A stretch of DNA of 37,332 bases from Streptomyces sp. CB02366 (lineage in GTDB: Bacteria; Actinomycetota; Actinomycetes; Streptomycetales; Streptomycetaceae): assembly GCF_001905905.1 (NCBI RefSeq), contig NZ_LIVT01000024.1, positions 1-37,332 on the forward strand, given 5' to 3'. The notes below the pieces were generated by a model, which was not told where the DNA came from, made no database searches, and saw only the letters and a program-made list of their open reading frames with translations. A program made the translations under genes and the position numbers. Positions 8,272-16,127 of this stretch are shown in pieces. Each line of letters opens with the position of its first letter. Positions within the stretch are counted from its first letter, which is position 1.

Positions 8272-9069
8272 ATGCGCATGGTCACGCAAACCAGGTGGAG
8301 CGAGGCCCTGGAGCGGGAGAAGTCGGTCACCGTCGTCCTGCCTCCAAGCTATACCTCACACGGCAAGCCGTTTCCCGTCCTTTACCTGCTGCACAGCTAC
8401 GGCGGAAACCGTCGTAGCTGGCTCAACTGCCCGACGCTCACAGCCTGTGTGACCGGCCATCGCATGATCCTGGTCCTGCCCGAGTCCGGGCGGTATTGGC
8501 TGATCAACGACGTGGCCGGACGCAGATACGAGGACTACCTCGTCCGGGACGTCGTGCGCCAGGTCGATGGGGAATTCAACACCGTCGCGTCCTCGGCGGG
8601 CCGCGCCGTCGCGGGATTCTCCATGGGCGGAGCGACCGCCGTCTTCCAGGCGCTACGGCATCCGGACCTCTTCTCGGTGGCCGGCAGCCACAGCGGCGCC
8701 TTCGAGGCACCCCTGCGCGTCGGTGATCCGTACGCTGCACACCGTGCGGACCGTCGGCTGATGATGCCGACAGTCAAGGATCACGAACGGGTGTGGGGTC
8801 CGGTGGGTAGCGCGGTCCGCCGCACTTACGACCCCGGCCGCCTCCTCGCGGAGCGGGATCCCAAAGCGCTCCTGCGCGTCTACGCAGACGTCGGTCTCAA
8901 TGACCACGAGCGGATGATTCTGATGAACAGGCGGATGCGGGACGCCCTGATCACCCACACCGTGGACCATGTGTACGGCGAGCGGGCCGGCGGCCACGAC
9001 TGGCAGTTCGTCGATGCGGGCCTTCACCAGCTCTTCGGCTTCGTCCAGGACGCCGTCGACGGCGCGTGA
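8272..9069 (+). CDS. alpha/beta-hydrolase, esterase D / antigen-85 type
   Basis: This 265-residue protein matches the putative-esterase family. It has the oxyanion-region LLHSYGGN (residues 39-46), nucleophile elbow GFSMGG with S117, an acid candidate at D206 or D211, and H242 in AGGHDW. There is no signal peptide, so it is cytoplasmic. The open frame reaches back to 8044, but that part is noise and overlaps the StrR-like operator. The ATG at 8272 follows a purine-rich stretch (GGGAA), and ATG 8278 is an alternative. With no thioesterase domain in the visible synthetases, it may release the product from a carrier or perform an acyl transfer. Hydrolysis of a protecting or precursor ester is the alternative. 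It stands alone between two divergent units. Confidence 0.82.
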   Translation: MRMVTQTRWSEALEREKSVTVVLPPSYTSHGKPFPVLYLLHSYGGNRRSWLNCPTLTACVTGHRMILVLPESGRYWLINDVAGRRYEDYLVRDVVRQVDGEFNTVASSAGRAVAGFSMGGATAVFQALRHPDLFSVAGSHSGAFEAPLRVGDPYAAHRADRRLMMPTVKDHERVWGPVGSAVRRTYDPGRLLAERDPKALLRVYADVGLNDHERMILMNRRMRDALITHTVDHVYGERAGGHDWQFVDAGLHQLFGFVQDAVDGA

Positions 9070-9086
9070 GCGCTGGCACACGCGCC
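9061..9086. terminator. hairpin between convergent esterase and PPTase genes
   Basis: The arms GGCGCGTG (9061-9068) and CACGCGCC (9079-9086) pair perfectly over a 10-nt loop. The hairpin overlaps the esterase stop and lies about 100 bp beyond the PPTase stop, a position suited to a two-way terminator. No T-run follows. Confidence 0.5.
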
Positions 9087-9184
9087 ACCGGCGTCATGAC
9101 GTGACGGTTGGACGGACACAAGGGCCGCCGCATGGCGATGCCGCACATCGTGCGCTGTTCCTCGTGCGGACCGAGGACCGACCC

Positions 9185-9862
9185 TCATGCCCGCTTCTGT
9201 GTGTGCCGCGGGACATTCGGCCGGGTCACGGCGGTGACCACAAGCCCATGGCGTACTGACCACCGCCCAAGGAGGAGGGGACAATCACCCCTTCCGCCCC
9301 CGTGATCGGATAACCGTGCGACGAAGGAGCGATCTTTGACGTCCAGGCCGACAGCGATCCCCTGGAAACCGAGCCGGCTCCGGGCTGAGAGGTACCACGC
9401 CTTGTAGACGGACTCCTTGATACTGAACAACAGCCGATCCCACCGCACCCCTGGACGGTCTGCCGCGAGCTCGCCGAGCCGAAGGCGTTCCTCGACGGTG
9501 GCGATCCGGTCCAGGACCTTGGGCGGCAGTGGGCTGTTGGGCTCGGCGTCCACACCCAGTGCGGCAAACACGGTCTGCGGCGCGAGCACAACAGCGCGGT
9601 ATCCGGCGCAGTGCGTGATACTCCCCACCACACCCATGGGCCACCGCGGCGCACGGTCGGGTCCGGGCAACAAAGGCCCCGGAGCCACCCCCAGCCGTGC
9701 GAGAGCACCCCGCGCCAGATGACGCGCCGTGGCGAACTCCGCGCGCCGCTCCGGTCCCCACCGGGTCGCGACGGCCTCCTCCTCGGGATAAAGCCATACT
9801 CCCCGAGTGTCGGTGAACGCCTCCGCATGGACCACACCCGAGGGTAGCAAGCATTCAATCAT
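9185..9862 (-). CDS. 4'-phosphopantetheinyl transferase, EntD/Sfp type
   Basis: The 225-residue protein carries the family signatures: a basic/PRWP segment followed by GSITHC (80-85), the metal-binding GVDAEP (D105, E107) and FSIKESVYKAW with K149, E150 and K154. It transfers phosphopantetheine from CoA to the conserved serine of carrier proteins, here presumably S45 of the free carrier protein and S1227 of the megasynthase. The ATG at 9862 has GAGGA upstream. It is transcribed leftward from the region that contains StrR-like site 2, so it probably shares regulation with the rightward dehydrogenase-ligase pair. Cluster-borne PPTases of this kind usually serve the local carriers. Confidence 0.9.
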   Translation of the reverse strand: MIECLLPSGVVHAEAFTDTRGVWLYPEEEAVATRWGPERRAEFATARHLARGALARLGVAPGPLLPGPDRAPRWPMGVVGSITHCAGYRAVVLAPQTVFAALGVDAEPNSPLPPKVLDRIATVEERLRLGELAADRPGVRWDRLLFSIKESVYKAWYLSARSRLGFQGIAVGLDVKDRSFVARLSDHGGGRGDCPLLLGRWSVRHGLVVTAVTRPNVPRHTQKRA

Positions 9863-10114
9863 CAGGAAATTCCTCGGAGCTGGGTACGTTCAAGGGCTAT
9901 CAGCGGAGTTTCGGGCCCTCTTGGACCGGAGTGGAACCACAAATCCCCCGGGGTCCGCCTGTCCCCACACGCCCTGTTGTGGGATCGGGACCTTCTCGCT
10001 AAAAGTGCACGCGACAGGCAGGCCGACCGCTTCTCGCTCATATCGAAGGTCCAGAAATAGCCGAGAAATATCGCACGCCCCCGAGACACTGTCTACACCC
10101 GTAGGGCGCATCGC

Positions 10115-10144
10115 GTTCAACTGCCTCTCGGGCCACAGTTGAAC
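10115..10144. promoter_or_regulatory. StrR-type operator, site 2
   Basis: GTTCAACTG and CAGTTGAAC form perfect 9-bp arms around a 12-bp spacer. Arms and spacer length match site 1 except for one base, while the spacer sequences are unrelated, as expected of a dimer-binding site under selection. It sits 37 bp before the TTGACC of the rightward promoter and about 250 bp from the PPTase start. Confidence 0.72.
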
Positions 10145-10180
10145 GGGTGCCGGGCCTGCCCGCGCGGGCAGGGGAACGCG

Positions 10181-10209
10181 TTGACCCGAGGCATCCCGCT
10201 GCCTACCGT
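10181..10209 (+). promoter_or_regulatory. candidate promoter for the dehydrogenase-ligase pair
   Basis: TTGACC and TACCGT are separated by exactly 17 bp. The pair lies downstream of StrR-like site 2, in the same order as at the esterase gene. The implied leader before ATG 10358 is about 140 nt. Confidence 0.45.
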
Positions 10210-10357
10210 GATGCGGCCGCGTGATTACCGCCGATCGTACCGTCTGGCCCCCCGCCCCGCCGGTGGGCTCCTTCCCGCCACGGCCGGCCTCGTCTAGCCT
10301 CCCGCTTAGCCCGGCCGAATACCGCGTTGGCCCCTTCAGGACGAACGGAGAACCACG

Positions 10358-11515
10358 ATGGCCGAGTGGGACGACAAGCAAGCCGGACTCATCAGGGCGG
10401 TGCGGAAGATCGGGGTGGAGTCCGGACCAGGTATGGCCGAACGCGATTTGGCAGGCGCTTTCGACCGGGCGAGCTGGAACAGCTACGCGGAGATCGGGGT
10501 GCACGGTCTACTGTTTCCCTCTGAGTACGGCGGCGGCGGACACGACCCGCTGTCCTACGCCCGGATCATGGAGGAGCTCGGCTTCAGCTGCCTCGACAAC
10601 GGGCTACTGATGGCGCTGGGGGCGCATGTCCTCGCGGTGGCACTGCCGATCCTGGAGTACGGAGACCAGGCCCAGCGCGCCACGTATCTGCCGGATCTCG
10701 TCGCGGGACGACACATCGGCGCCCATGCGATGACAGAGGCGGAGTCGGGCTCGGACGCGCTCTCCATGACTACAACCGCACGGCGAGAAGGCGAGGAGTA
10801 CGTCCTAAACGGGCAGAAGTGCCATGTCACCAACGCCCCTCTCGCCGACACTTTCCTTGTCTACGCCACGATCGACCGCGCTCTCGGCTTCACAGGGGTG
10901 ACCGCCTTCATCCTCGAACGGAGCGATCTCGGCCTTCGGGTGACGCCCGGTGCCGACAAAATGGGGCTGCGCACCGTCCCCTGGGGCGCGATCACCCTGG
11001 AGAACTGCCGTGTACCGGCCTCCCGCAGGCTTGGAGCCGAGAAGCAGGGAGCAGCTGTCTTCGCCCGGACCATGGCATGGGAACGGTCCCTGATTCTCGC
11101 TCCCTGGCTCGGTGTCATGCGGCGGGAGATCGACGAGTGTGTACGGTTCGCCCGGCGCAGGCGCCAGTTCGGCAAGCACATCGCCCACTTCCAGTCCGTG
11201 TCCAACCGACTGGTCGACATGCGGATGCGTTGGGAGATGTCCCGCTTGATCGTTCACCGCGCTGCGGAGCAGGTGGTGGAGCGGCCCGAGGGAATTCATG
11301 CTGAGCTGGGCAAGCTGTACACAAGCGAGTCCGCCGTCGAGGTGTTCACCAGCGCCCTCCAACTGTACGGCGCCCTCGGATACGCCAGACACGAGCGCGT
11401 GGACAGGAATCTCCGGGACGCGCTCGGCATGACCCTCTCCTCGGGCACATCTGACATCCAGCGGAACATCATCGCCGGACGCCTGGGACTTACCTGGCCC
11501 GATCCGGAAAAGTGA
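10358..11515 (+). CDS. acyl-CoA-dehydrogenase-fold flavoprotein, prolyl-carrier dehydrogenase-like
   Basis: This 385-residue protein has the full acyl-CoA dehydrogenase fold: N-terminal helices, FAD segment AMTEAESGSDA (124-134), mid beta domain, and C-terminal LSSGTSDIQRNIIAGRL. A glutamate in the WERS loop (E242) sits where isovaleryl-CoA-dehydrogenase-type enzymes, and PltE/RedW/CloN3, have their catalytic base. With the adjacent proline-type AMP ligase this points to oxidation of L-prolyl-S-carrier to pyrrolyl-2-carboxyl-S-carrier. I infer this from motif and context, not from alignment. The start has GGAG 7 nt upstream. The stop overlaps a possible GTG start of the ligase gene, so the two are translationally linked. 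Confidence 0.88.
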   Translation: MAEWDDKQAGLIRAVRKIGVESGPGMAERDLAGAFDRASWNSYAEIGVHGLLFPSEYGGGGHDPLSYARIMEELGFSCLDNGLLMALGAHVLAVALPILEYGDQAQRATYLPDLVAGRHIGAHAMTEAESGSDALSMTTTARREGEEYVLNGQKCHVTNAPLADTFLVYATIDRALGFTGVTAFILERSDLGLRVTPGADKMGLRTVPWGAITLENCRVPASRRLGAEKQGAAVFARTMAWERSLILAPWLGVMRREIDECVRFARRRRQFGKHIAHFQSVSNRLVDMRMRWEMSRLIVHRAAEQVVERPEGIHAELGKLYTSESAVEVFTSALQLYGALGYARHERVDRNLRDALGMTLSSGTSDIQRNIIAGRLGLTWPDPEK

Positions 11516-11526
11516 CGGAGCCGACC

Positions 11527-13119
11527 ATGCGCAATCTCATCAGCTATCTGGCCGAGGCCGCCGAGAGCCGACCGGACTCCGTGGCAGCGGAGATGCAGGG
11601 CGAGACACTGACCTACGCCCAACTCCACATACGTAGTTCCGCGCTCGCGGCCACACTGATCCGGGAGGGCGTCCACCCGGGTGAACATGTGGGCCTCTGG
11701 CTCAAGAAATCCCTGGAGGCCGTCGTCGGCATCTACGGGATCCTCAAGACCGGTGCCGCCTATGTGCCCATCGATCCCGCCACACCGCTGGACCGGGTCA
11801 TGAAGATCATCTCGAAGTGTGAGCTGTCGGGCGTGATCACGCACGCCGAGCAGGCTGACTGGCTACTTGGCCTGCCAGCCGCCGTCCGGCCGAAGGGCCC
11901 TGTGGTGCACGTGGGGGCGGCGCGGGGGGAAACGGACGATTCCCCTGTCATCCCCTGGCACATCGCGGTCGGTGCGACCGGACCAGGCTCGGCAACCGCC
12001 ACACCGGAACTCCCCGACCTCTGCCCGGACTCCCCCGCCTACCTGTTCCACACCTCGGGGTCCAAGGGCACTCCCAAGGGCGTCGTCCTGTCCCACGCGA
12101 ACGCGATGGCCTTCGTCGAATGGGCCGTGGACGAGTTCGACCTCACCTCGCGGGACCGCGTCTCCAGTCACGCTCCCCTGCACTTCGATCTCTCCGTACT
12201 GGACATCTTCGCCACCTGTCGGGCCGGTGCCCGCGTGGTCCTGCTGCCGGCGAGCCAGATCGGCTTCGGCGGTATCCTCAACCGTGTCGTCGTGGAGCAC
12301 GGGATCACGGTCTGGTACTCGGTACCGAACGCACTCGGCCGGATGGTATCGGCGGACAACAGCGAGCTTCTCCGTTCGTCCTCGCTGAGGTGCGTGCTCT
12401 TCGCTGGTGAGAACTTCCCTCTCGGTCCGCTCAGACGACTGCGCGAACTCCTGCCCGGGGCGGCCCTCTACAACCTCTTCGGGCCGACGGAGACCAACGT
12501 GTGCACCTTTCACCAGGTGCGGGACCAGGATCTGGAACAGGGACGCACCGAACCGGTCCCGATCGGTCGCCCTTGCCCCTACGCGACGGCCTTCGTCGTC
12601 GACCCGGCCGGTATCCCGCTCGATCAGGTACCGGGCACGGTGGGAGAACTCTGTGTCTCCGGCGCTTCCGTGATGCTCGGCTACTGGAAGGACGCCCAGC
12701 TCACCGCGGAGAAGACACTGCGCCTCACCCACGAGGACGGCACTCCCGTGGACGCGTACCGGACGGGGGACACGGTCCGGGTCTCCCCAGGCTCCCTCTA
12801 CAGCTTCCTCGGAAGAAACGATGACATGGTGAAAGTGCGTGGGTACCGAGTGGAGCTGGGAGACGTCGAGTCCGCTCTCTCGGAGGTGCCGTCGGTACGT
12901 GAAGCCGTGTGTGTGGTGGTGGGAGGCACCGAGGGAGAGAAGCGCCTGGAGGCGTATGTGGTGTCCCGCTCCCCCGAGCCCACGGCCCTTGAACTCCGGC
13001 GGCACTGTCTGGCCACGCTCCCCCGCCATATGGTGCCGGAACGCTTCCACTTCCTGACCGCGCTGCCGCGTACCCGGTCGGGAAAGGTCGACCGGCTAAG
13101 TATGACGGCGGCGGAGTAA
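11527..13119 (+). CDS. stand-alone amino-acid AMP ligase, probably L-proline (pyrrole pathway)
   Basis: This 530-residue adenylation domain has LFHTSGSKGTPKG, the HFDLSVLDIF block, NLFGPTETNVC, YRTGD and the terminal lysine in RSGKVDRL. Reading the GrsA-numbered specificity positions by eye gives D-L-L-Y-L-A-L-V, which as I recall is the code of the L-proline ligases of pyrrole-2-carboxyl pathways (PltF, RedM, CloN4). It carries no carrier domain, so it must load a separate carrier protein, plausibly the one at 1853-2170. I prefer ATG 11527 (GGAG 6 nt upstream); GTG 11512, overlapping the previous stop, is the alternative. It forms a two-gene unit with the flavoprotein, and a strong hairpin follows. 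Confidence 0.9.
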   Translation: MRNLISYLAEAAESRPDSVAAEMQGETLTYAQLHIRSSALAATLIREGVHPGEHVGLWLKKSLEAVVGIYGILKTGAAYVPIDPATPLDRVMKIISKCELSGVITHAEQADWLLGLPAAVRPKGPVVHVGAARGETDDSPVIPWHIAVGATGPGSATATPELPDLCPDSPAYLFHTSGSKGTPKGVVLSHANAMAFVEWAVDEFDLTSRDRVSSHAPLHFDLSVLDIFATCRAGARVVLLPASQIGFGGILNRVVVEHGITVWYSVPNALGRMVSADNSELLRSSSLRCVLFAGENFPLGPLRRLRELLPGAALYNLFGPTETNVCTFHQVRDQDLEQGRTEPVPIGRPCPYATAFVVDPAGIPLDQVPGTVGELCVSGASVMLGYWKDAQLTAEKTLRLTHEDGTPVDAYRTGDTVRVSPGSLYSFLGRNDDMVKVRGYRVELGDVESALSEVPSVREAVCVVVGGTEGEKRLEAYVVSRSPEPTALELRRHCLATLPRHMVPERFHFLTALPRTRSGKVDRLSMTAAE

Positions 13120-13325
13120 AGGGCCCAACCGGCCCGACCGCGGGGGCCGGCCGCGCGCCGTCGCTCCGGCCGGGCCGGACCGGGTCATCGGCCGGACCTC
13201 GGCTCCGTTCTCCGTGCGGCGCCAGCCCGACTCCTGACCCCGCACCAGGCATCGGTGCCGCCACACGAGCAGGGACAGGGTCCGAAGCCGTACGGGAGCC
13301 CGGAGCCCGCACCCATCAGGGTCGA

Positions 13326-13375
13326 CGCCCGGCGCGGCGCGGACGACACGGCCGTCGTCCGCGCCGCGCCGGGCG
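13326..13375. terminator. 22-bp perfect stem-loop between convergent genes
   Basis: The arms 13326-13347 and 13354-13375 are perfect complements, all 22 positions, around a 6-nt loop (ACGGCC). It lies midway in the 357-bp gap between the AMP-ligase stop and the end of the convergent amidotransferase gene, so a bidirectional factor-independent terminator is likely although no T-run is present. The rest of the gap (13120-13476) is very GC-rich and shows no gene. Confidence 0.75.
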
Positions 13376-13476
13376 CCTGGGATGTCTCGACCGGGAAACG
13401 CACCGCCACCGGTGCGGCGCCGTATCCGCCGCCTACAAGATCATCCGGTTCCCTCCGAACGGGCGAGGTCTGTGGC

Positions 13477-15306
13477 TCACAGCACGACACGTACCCGATA
13501 GATCTCCAGCCACCTGTTCAACTGGAGCAGGTAGGACAGCCCGATGGCCGGTGTGATCGCGGTGATCGGCCCCGGCAGACGATCGAGATCGGAGACGACC
13601 GCGGAGCGGACCTTCTCACGGTCCAGCAGCGCGAAGACTGGTGCGTCCCGCTCATTCAACAGGTCGAGCGCCAGCTCCCTGAGCCGTTCAAGGTAGGCGG
13701 AGTCGCGACTGGCCGGGTAGGCACTCTTCGGCCGCTCCACGATCTCCGCCGGCAGGAGGTCGGCGCACGCGCGGCGGAGAATCGCCTTCTCGGTCCCTCC
13801 ACGGGCCTTGAGCTCCATCGGAACGTTGAACAGGTACTCGGCCAACCGGTGATCGGCGAAGGGGACCCTCACCTCCAGGCCCACGGCCATACTCATCCGG
13901 TCCTTGCGGTCGAGCAGAGCGCCCAGCCAGTGGGTCATGCCCAAGTGGAACACCTCGCGCTCACGGCGGCGCGGGCCGCTCTCCCCGGGAAGCCTGGGCA
14001 CCTCGTCCAGCGCCTGCCGGTAGCGATCCGCCTCGTAACGCTCCGGTGCGATCATCGCGCGCACATCGTCGCGGAGGAGCGCGGCGGGCTGCCTCCCCCC
14101 GTGCATCCACGGGAACGAGGGGTGAGCGACGAAGTCGCGGTCGGTCTGCCAGGCGTAGCCGCCGAACACCTCGTCGGCGGCCTCACCCGACAGGGCCACC
14201 GTGCAACGCCCGCGAACCCCCTGGAACAGGTGGTACATGGAGGTGTCCAGGTCGCCCCAGCCCGGCAGGTCCCGTGCCAACAGCCCCTGGTCGAGATTCT
14301 TCACGAGATCGGCCGCGCCGACCTCGGTGACGTGTCGTTCGATACCCAGGTATTCGGCGGCGAGACTCGCGAAGGGCTCGTCGTCGCTGGGCCGCCAACT
14401 GTCACCGCCAGGGCGCCCTGCCGGCCCGAGGCGCACCGAGAAGCTCTCCACTCCGGCGGTGAGCTCCCGCGCGGCCAGCGCGGTGACGATACTGGAGTCG
14501 ATGCCACCGGAGAGCAGGGTGCCCACCGGAACATCGGCGATGGACTGCCGTCGGACGATGTCTTCCAGCAGCGCTCGCACCTCGGTGACGGTGTCGTCGA
14601 ATCCGGCGGTGTGGGGCTGGGCACTGAGCCGCCAGTACCGCTCCTCCCGAAGGCCGGAGGCGTTACCTCTGACCAGACAGCCTGGCCTCACCTCCCGCAT
14701 CGAGCGGTACACAGCGTGTCCGGGCGTCCGCGCCCGGGGGAGGGCCAGCAACTCGGCCAGTCCCTCCCGGTCCACCTCGGCCGTGATTCCGGGGTGAGCC
14801 AGCAGCGCCTTGGGCTCGGATCCGAAGACGACCCCGCCGTCCAGTAGCGCGTAGTAGAGCGGCTTGATCCCAAGCCTGTCCCGGACCAGGAGCAGCTCTT
14901 GCTTCCGTTCGTCCCAGATGGCGAACGCGTACATCCCGTTGAGACGGTGCACAAAGTCCGTGCCCCAGTGCAGATAGGCCGTCAGCAGGACCTCCGTGTC
15001 GGAGTGCGTCGTGAAGTCCCGGCCATGTGAGCGCAGTTGAGATCGGAGCTCGTGAAAGTTGTAGATCTCACCACTGAAGGTGATCACAGCCGTGCCGCCG
15101 CCGGGTACGCTCCGCCGCATCGGCTGCTGGCCGCCCTCGATGTCGATCACAGCGAGCCTGCGGTGTCCCAGGGCGGCGTGGGGCGAGATCCACACCTCCT
15201 GGGCATCGGGGCCACGAGGCGCCATGGTTTCTGTCATCGCCGAGATCACAGAGCGGCTCTCTAGCAGGTCGCGTTTCCAGTCGACCCATCCGGATATTCC
15301 GCACAC
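13477..15306 (-). CDS. asparagine synthetase B-like glutamine amidotransferase
   Basis: This 609-residue protein has the class II glutaminase domain with the nucleophile Cys2 exposed after Met removal (MCGISGW), SGEIYN and HSDTE motifs, followed by the synthetase domain with pyrophosphate loop SGGIDSS and the SGEAADE segment. It is the usual length for the actinomycete AsnB family. It should convert a carboxylate to a carboxamide via an acyl-adenylate, using glutamine-derived ammonia. The start is GTG at 15306 with AAGGGA upstream, which places Cys at position 2. Its place between the pyrrole-type genes and the StrR-type regulator suggests it amidates a pathway intermediate, or forms an amide with an amine, rather than serving asparagine supply. 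No StrR-like site with two good arms is visible upstream. Confidence 0.9.
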   Translation of the reverse strand: MCGISGWVDWKRDLLESRSVISAMTETMAPRGPDAQEVWISPHAALGHRRLAVIDIEGGQQPMRRSVPGGGTAVITFSGEIYNFHELRSQLRSHGRDFTTHSDTEVLLTAYLHWGTDFVHRLNGMYAFAIWDERKQELLLVRDRLGIKPLYYALLDGGVVFGSEPKALLAHPGITAEVDREGLAELLALPRARTPGHAVYRSMREVRPGCLVRGNASGLREERYWRLSAQPHTAGFDDTVTEVRALLEDIVRRQSIADVPVGTLLSGGIDSSIVTALAARELTAGVESFSVRLGPAGRPGGDSWRPSDDEPFASLAAEYLGIERHVTEVGAADLVKNLDQGLLARDLPGWGDLDTSMYHLFQGVRGRCTVALSGEAADEVFGGYAWQTDRDFVAHPSFPWMHGGRQPAALLRDDVRAMIAPERYEADRYRQALDEVPRLPGESGPRRREREVFHLGMTHWLGALLDRKDRMSMAVGLEVRVPFADHRLAEYLFNVPMELKARGGTEKAILRRACADLLPAEIVERPKSAYPASRDSAYLERLRELALDLLNERDAPVFALLDREKVRSAVVSDLDRLPGPITAITPAIGLSYLLQLNRWLEIYRVRVVL

Positions 15307-15346
15307 AGTCGTTCCCTTTCGTAAGAGACCACTCAGGTGGGCGGGG

Positions 15347-15372
15347 GAACCGGGTCAGGGATGACCCGGTTC
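15347..15372. repeat. 11-bp perfect inverted repeat upstream of the amidotransferase gene
   Basis: The arms GAACCGGGTCA and TGACCCGGTTC flank a 4-nt loop. It begins 41 bp upstream of the GTG start. It could terminate the doubtful small gene just upstream, form a 5' leader structure of the amidotransferase mRNA, or be an operator. It does not match the StrR-like motif. Confidence 0.5.
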
Positions 15373-15655
15373 AGGGGGAGCCGTGCATACGGCCTCCGAT
15401 AACGGAGTGACGCTGCACAGCCGCCATGGCGGCCGGCTTCACCGGTGACGTCGGACCGCAGATGGTTGAGCACGCCTCCCGTGGAGTCCCGGCCGGGGGG
15501 GGCGGGCCGGCCGCGCAGCAGGCGCCGGACACCCGCCGCCACACGCGTCCCTGCGGTCGGTGGCGCAGTTGGACGACCTGCTCCACGACGGACTCCGTGT
15601 CGCCGCCGAGGCATAGCGCGGGACAAGGGGCGGAGGAGATGTCCTGACCGCCCAT
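15362..15655 (-). pseudogene. doubtful small gene broken at a G8 tract
   Basis: From 15655 leftward one frame reads as coding (G/C at nearly all third positions; includes LGGDTESVVEQVVQLRHRPQ). After the eight-G run at 15495-15502 the coding-like character moves to another frame (GVLNHLRSDVTGEAGRHGG). This is the pattern of a small gene with a homopolymer frameshift, or of chance. No good ribosome site precedes 15655; the same frame is open to 15775. No family is recognised. If real it lies immediately upstream of, and on the same strand as, the amidotransferase gene. Confidence 0.25.
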
Positions 15656-16127
15656 AGCCGTGGAGTCGATGCGTACAGCCCCTCTGACAGCACCGGCGGA
15701 TTTGACCTTCACACTACCGCCGATTCGCAGAATATAGAGAACAGAGGAGCATATTGTCCTCGCCGATGTCGGCAACGAGCGCCCGCGAATCCCCGCACCT
15801 CAAATCTCACCCTGCCCTCGGCCACTTCTACCAGTCCGGGTGAAGTTGATGCGAGGCAGTACGAGCCCAACGCAGGAGAACCCTATTCCGGACACGAGGA
15901 GGGGCATTGTCGACCTTCATCCCGGTCCGATGCATAGCCGTCGTTCGATGAACAGAGGGGCGGGTACTTCAAGCTCGGCTCACTGCCGGACGGCTGGCGT
16001 CAGGAGCAGCCGTCCGGCAACAGCGAATACGGTCGGCTCCATGATGAAGTCTAGGTGAATATACCGACTCACGGAGGGCTTGAGGAGCCCTACCATCACC
16101 TCTTCGGTCTGACTCTGAAGGCAAAGA
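15656..16127. other. intergenic stretch, mostly empty
   Basis: Apart from the hairpin at 15984-16019 I see no supported gene. It includes a locally AT-richer patch at about 15720-15760 (on the minus strand reading TTCTCTATATTCTG) that could be a promoter for the leftward unit ending in the amidotransferase gene. Confidence 0.4.
15984..16019 (-). terminator. 13-bp stem-loop after the regulator gene
   Basis: The arms TGCCGGACGGCTG (15984-15996) and CAGCCGTCCGGCA (16007-16019) pair perfectly over a 10-nt loop, about 110 bp beyond the regulator stop. This fits a terminator that insulates the regulator transcript from the amidotransferase gene. No T-run follows. Confidence 0.6.

Larger units (their letters stand above)
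9863..10357. promoter_or_regulatory. divergent promoter region between PPTase and dehydrogenase
   Basis: This 495-bp stretch has no convincing gene. It contains StrR-like site 2 (10115-10144) and, on the plus strand, a TTGACC/TACCGT pair at 10181-10209. The left half (9870-10100) is less GC-rich than its surroundings, compatible with a leftward promoter, but no clear hexamer pair stands out. Confidence 0.5.

Noticed and set aside
13517..13546. GTTCAACTG half-site with CAG 12 bp further on, inside the amidotransferase gene
   Set aside because: Only the left arm fits; the right arm matches 3 of 9, and the position near the 3' end of a coding region makes an operator unlikely.
13255..14847. 530-residue open frame opposite the amidotransferase gene
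   Set aside because: The reverse-strand AsnB-like protein has all catalytic motifs; this frame is an artefact of high GC content and spans the terminator hairpin.
15840..16058. 72-residue plus-strand frame
   Set aside because: Low-complexity translation without a ribosome site; it also overlaps the regulator's terminator hairpin.
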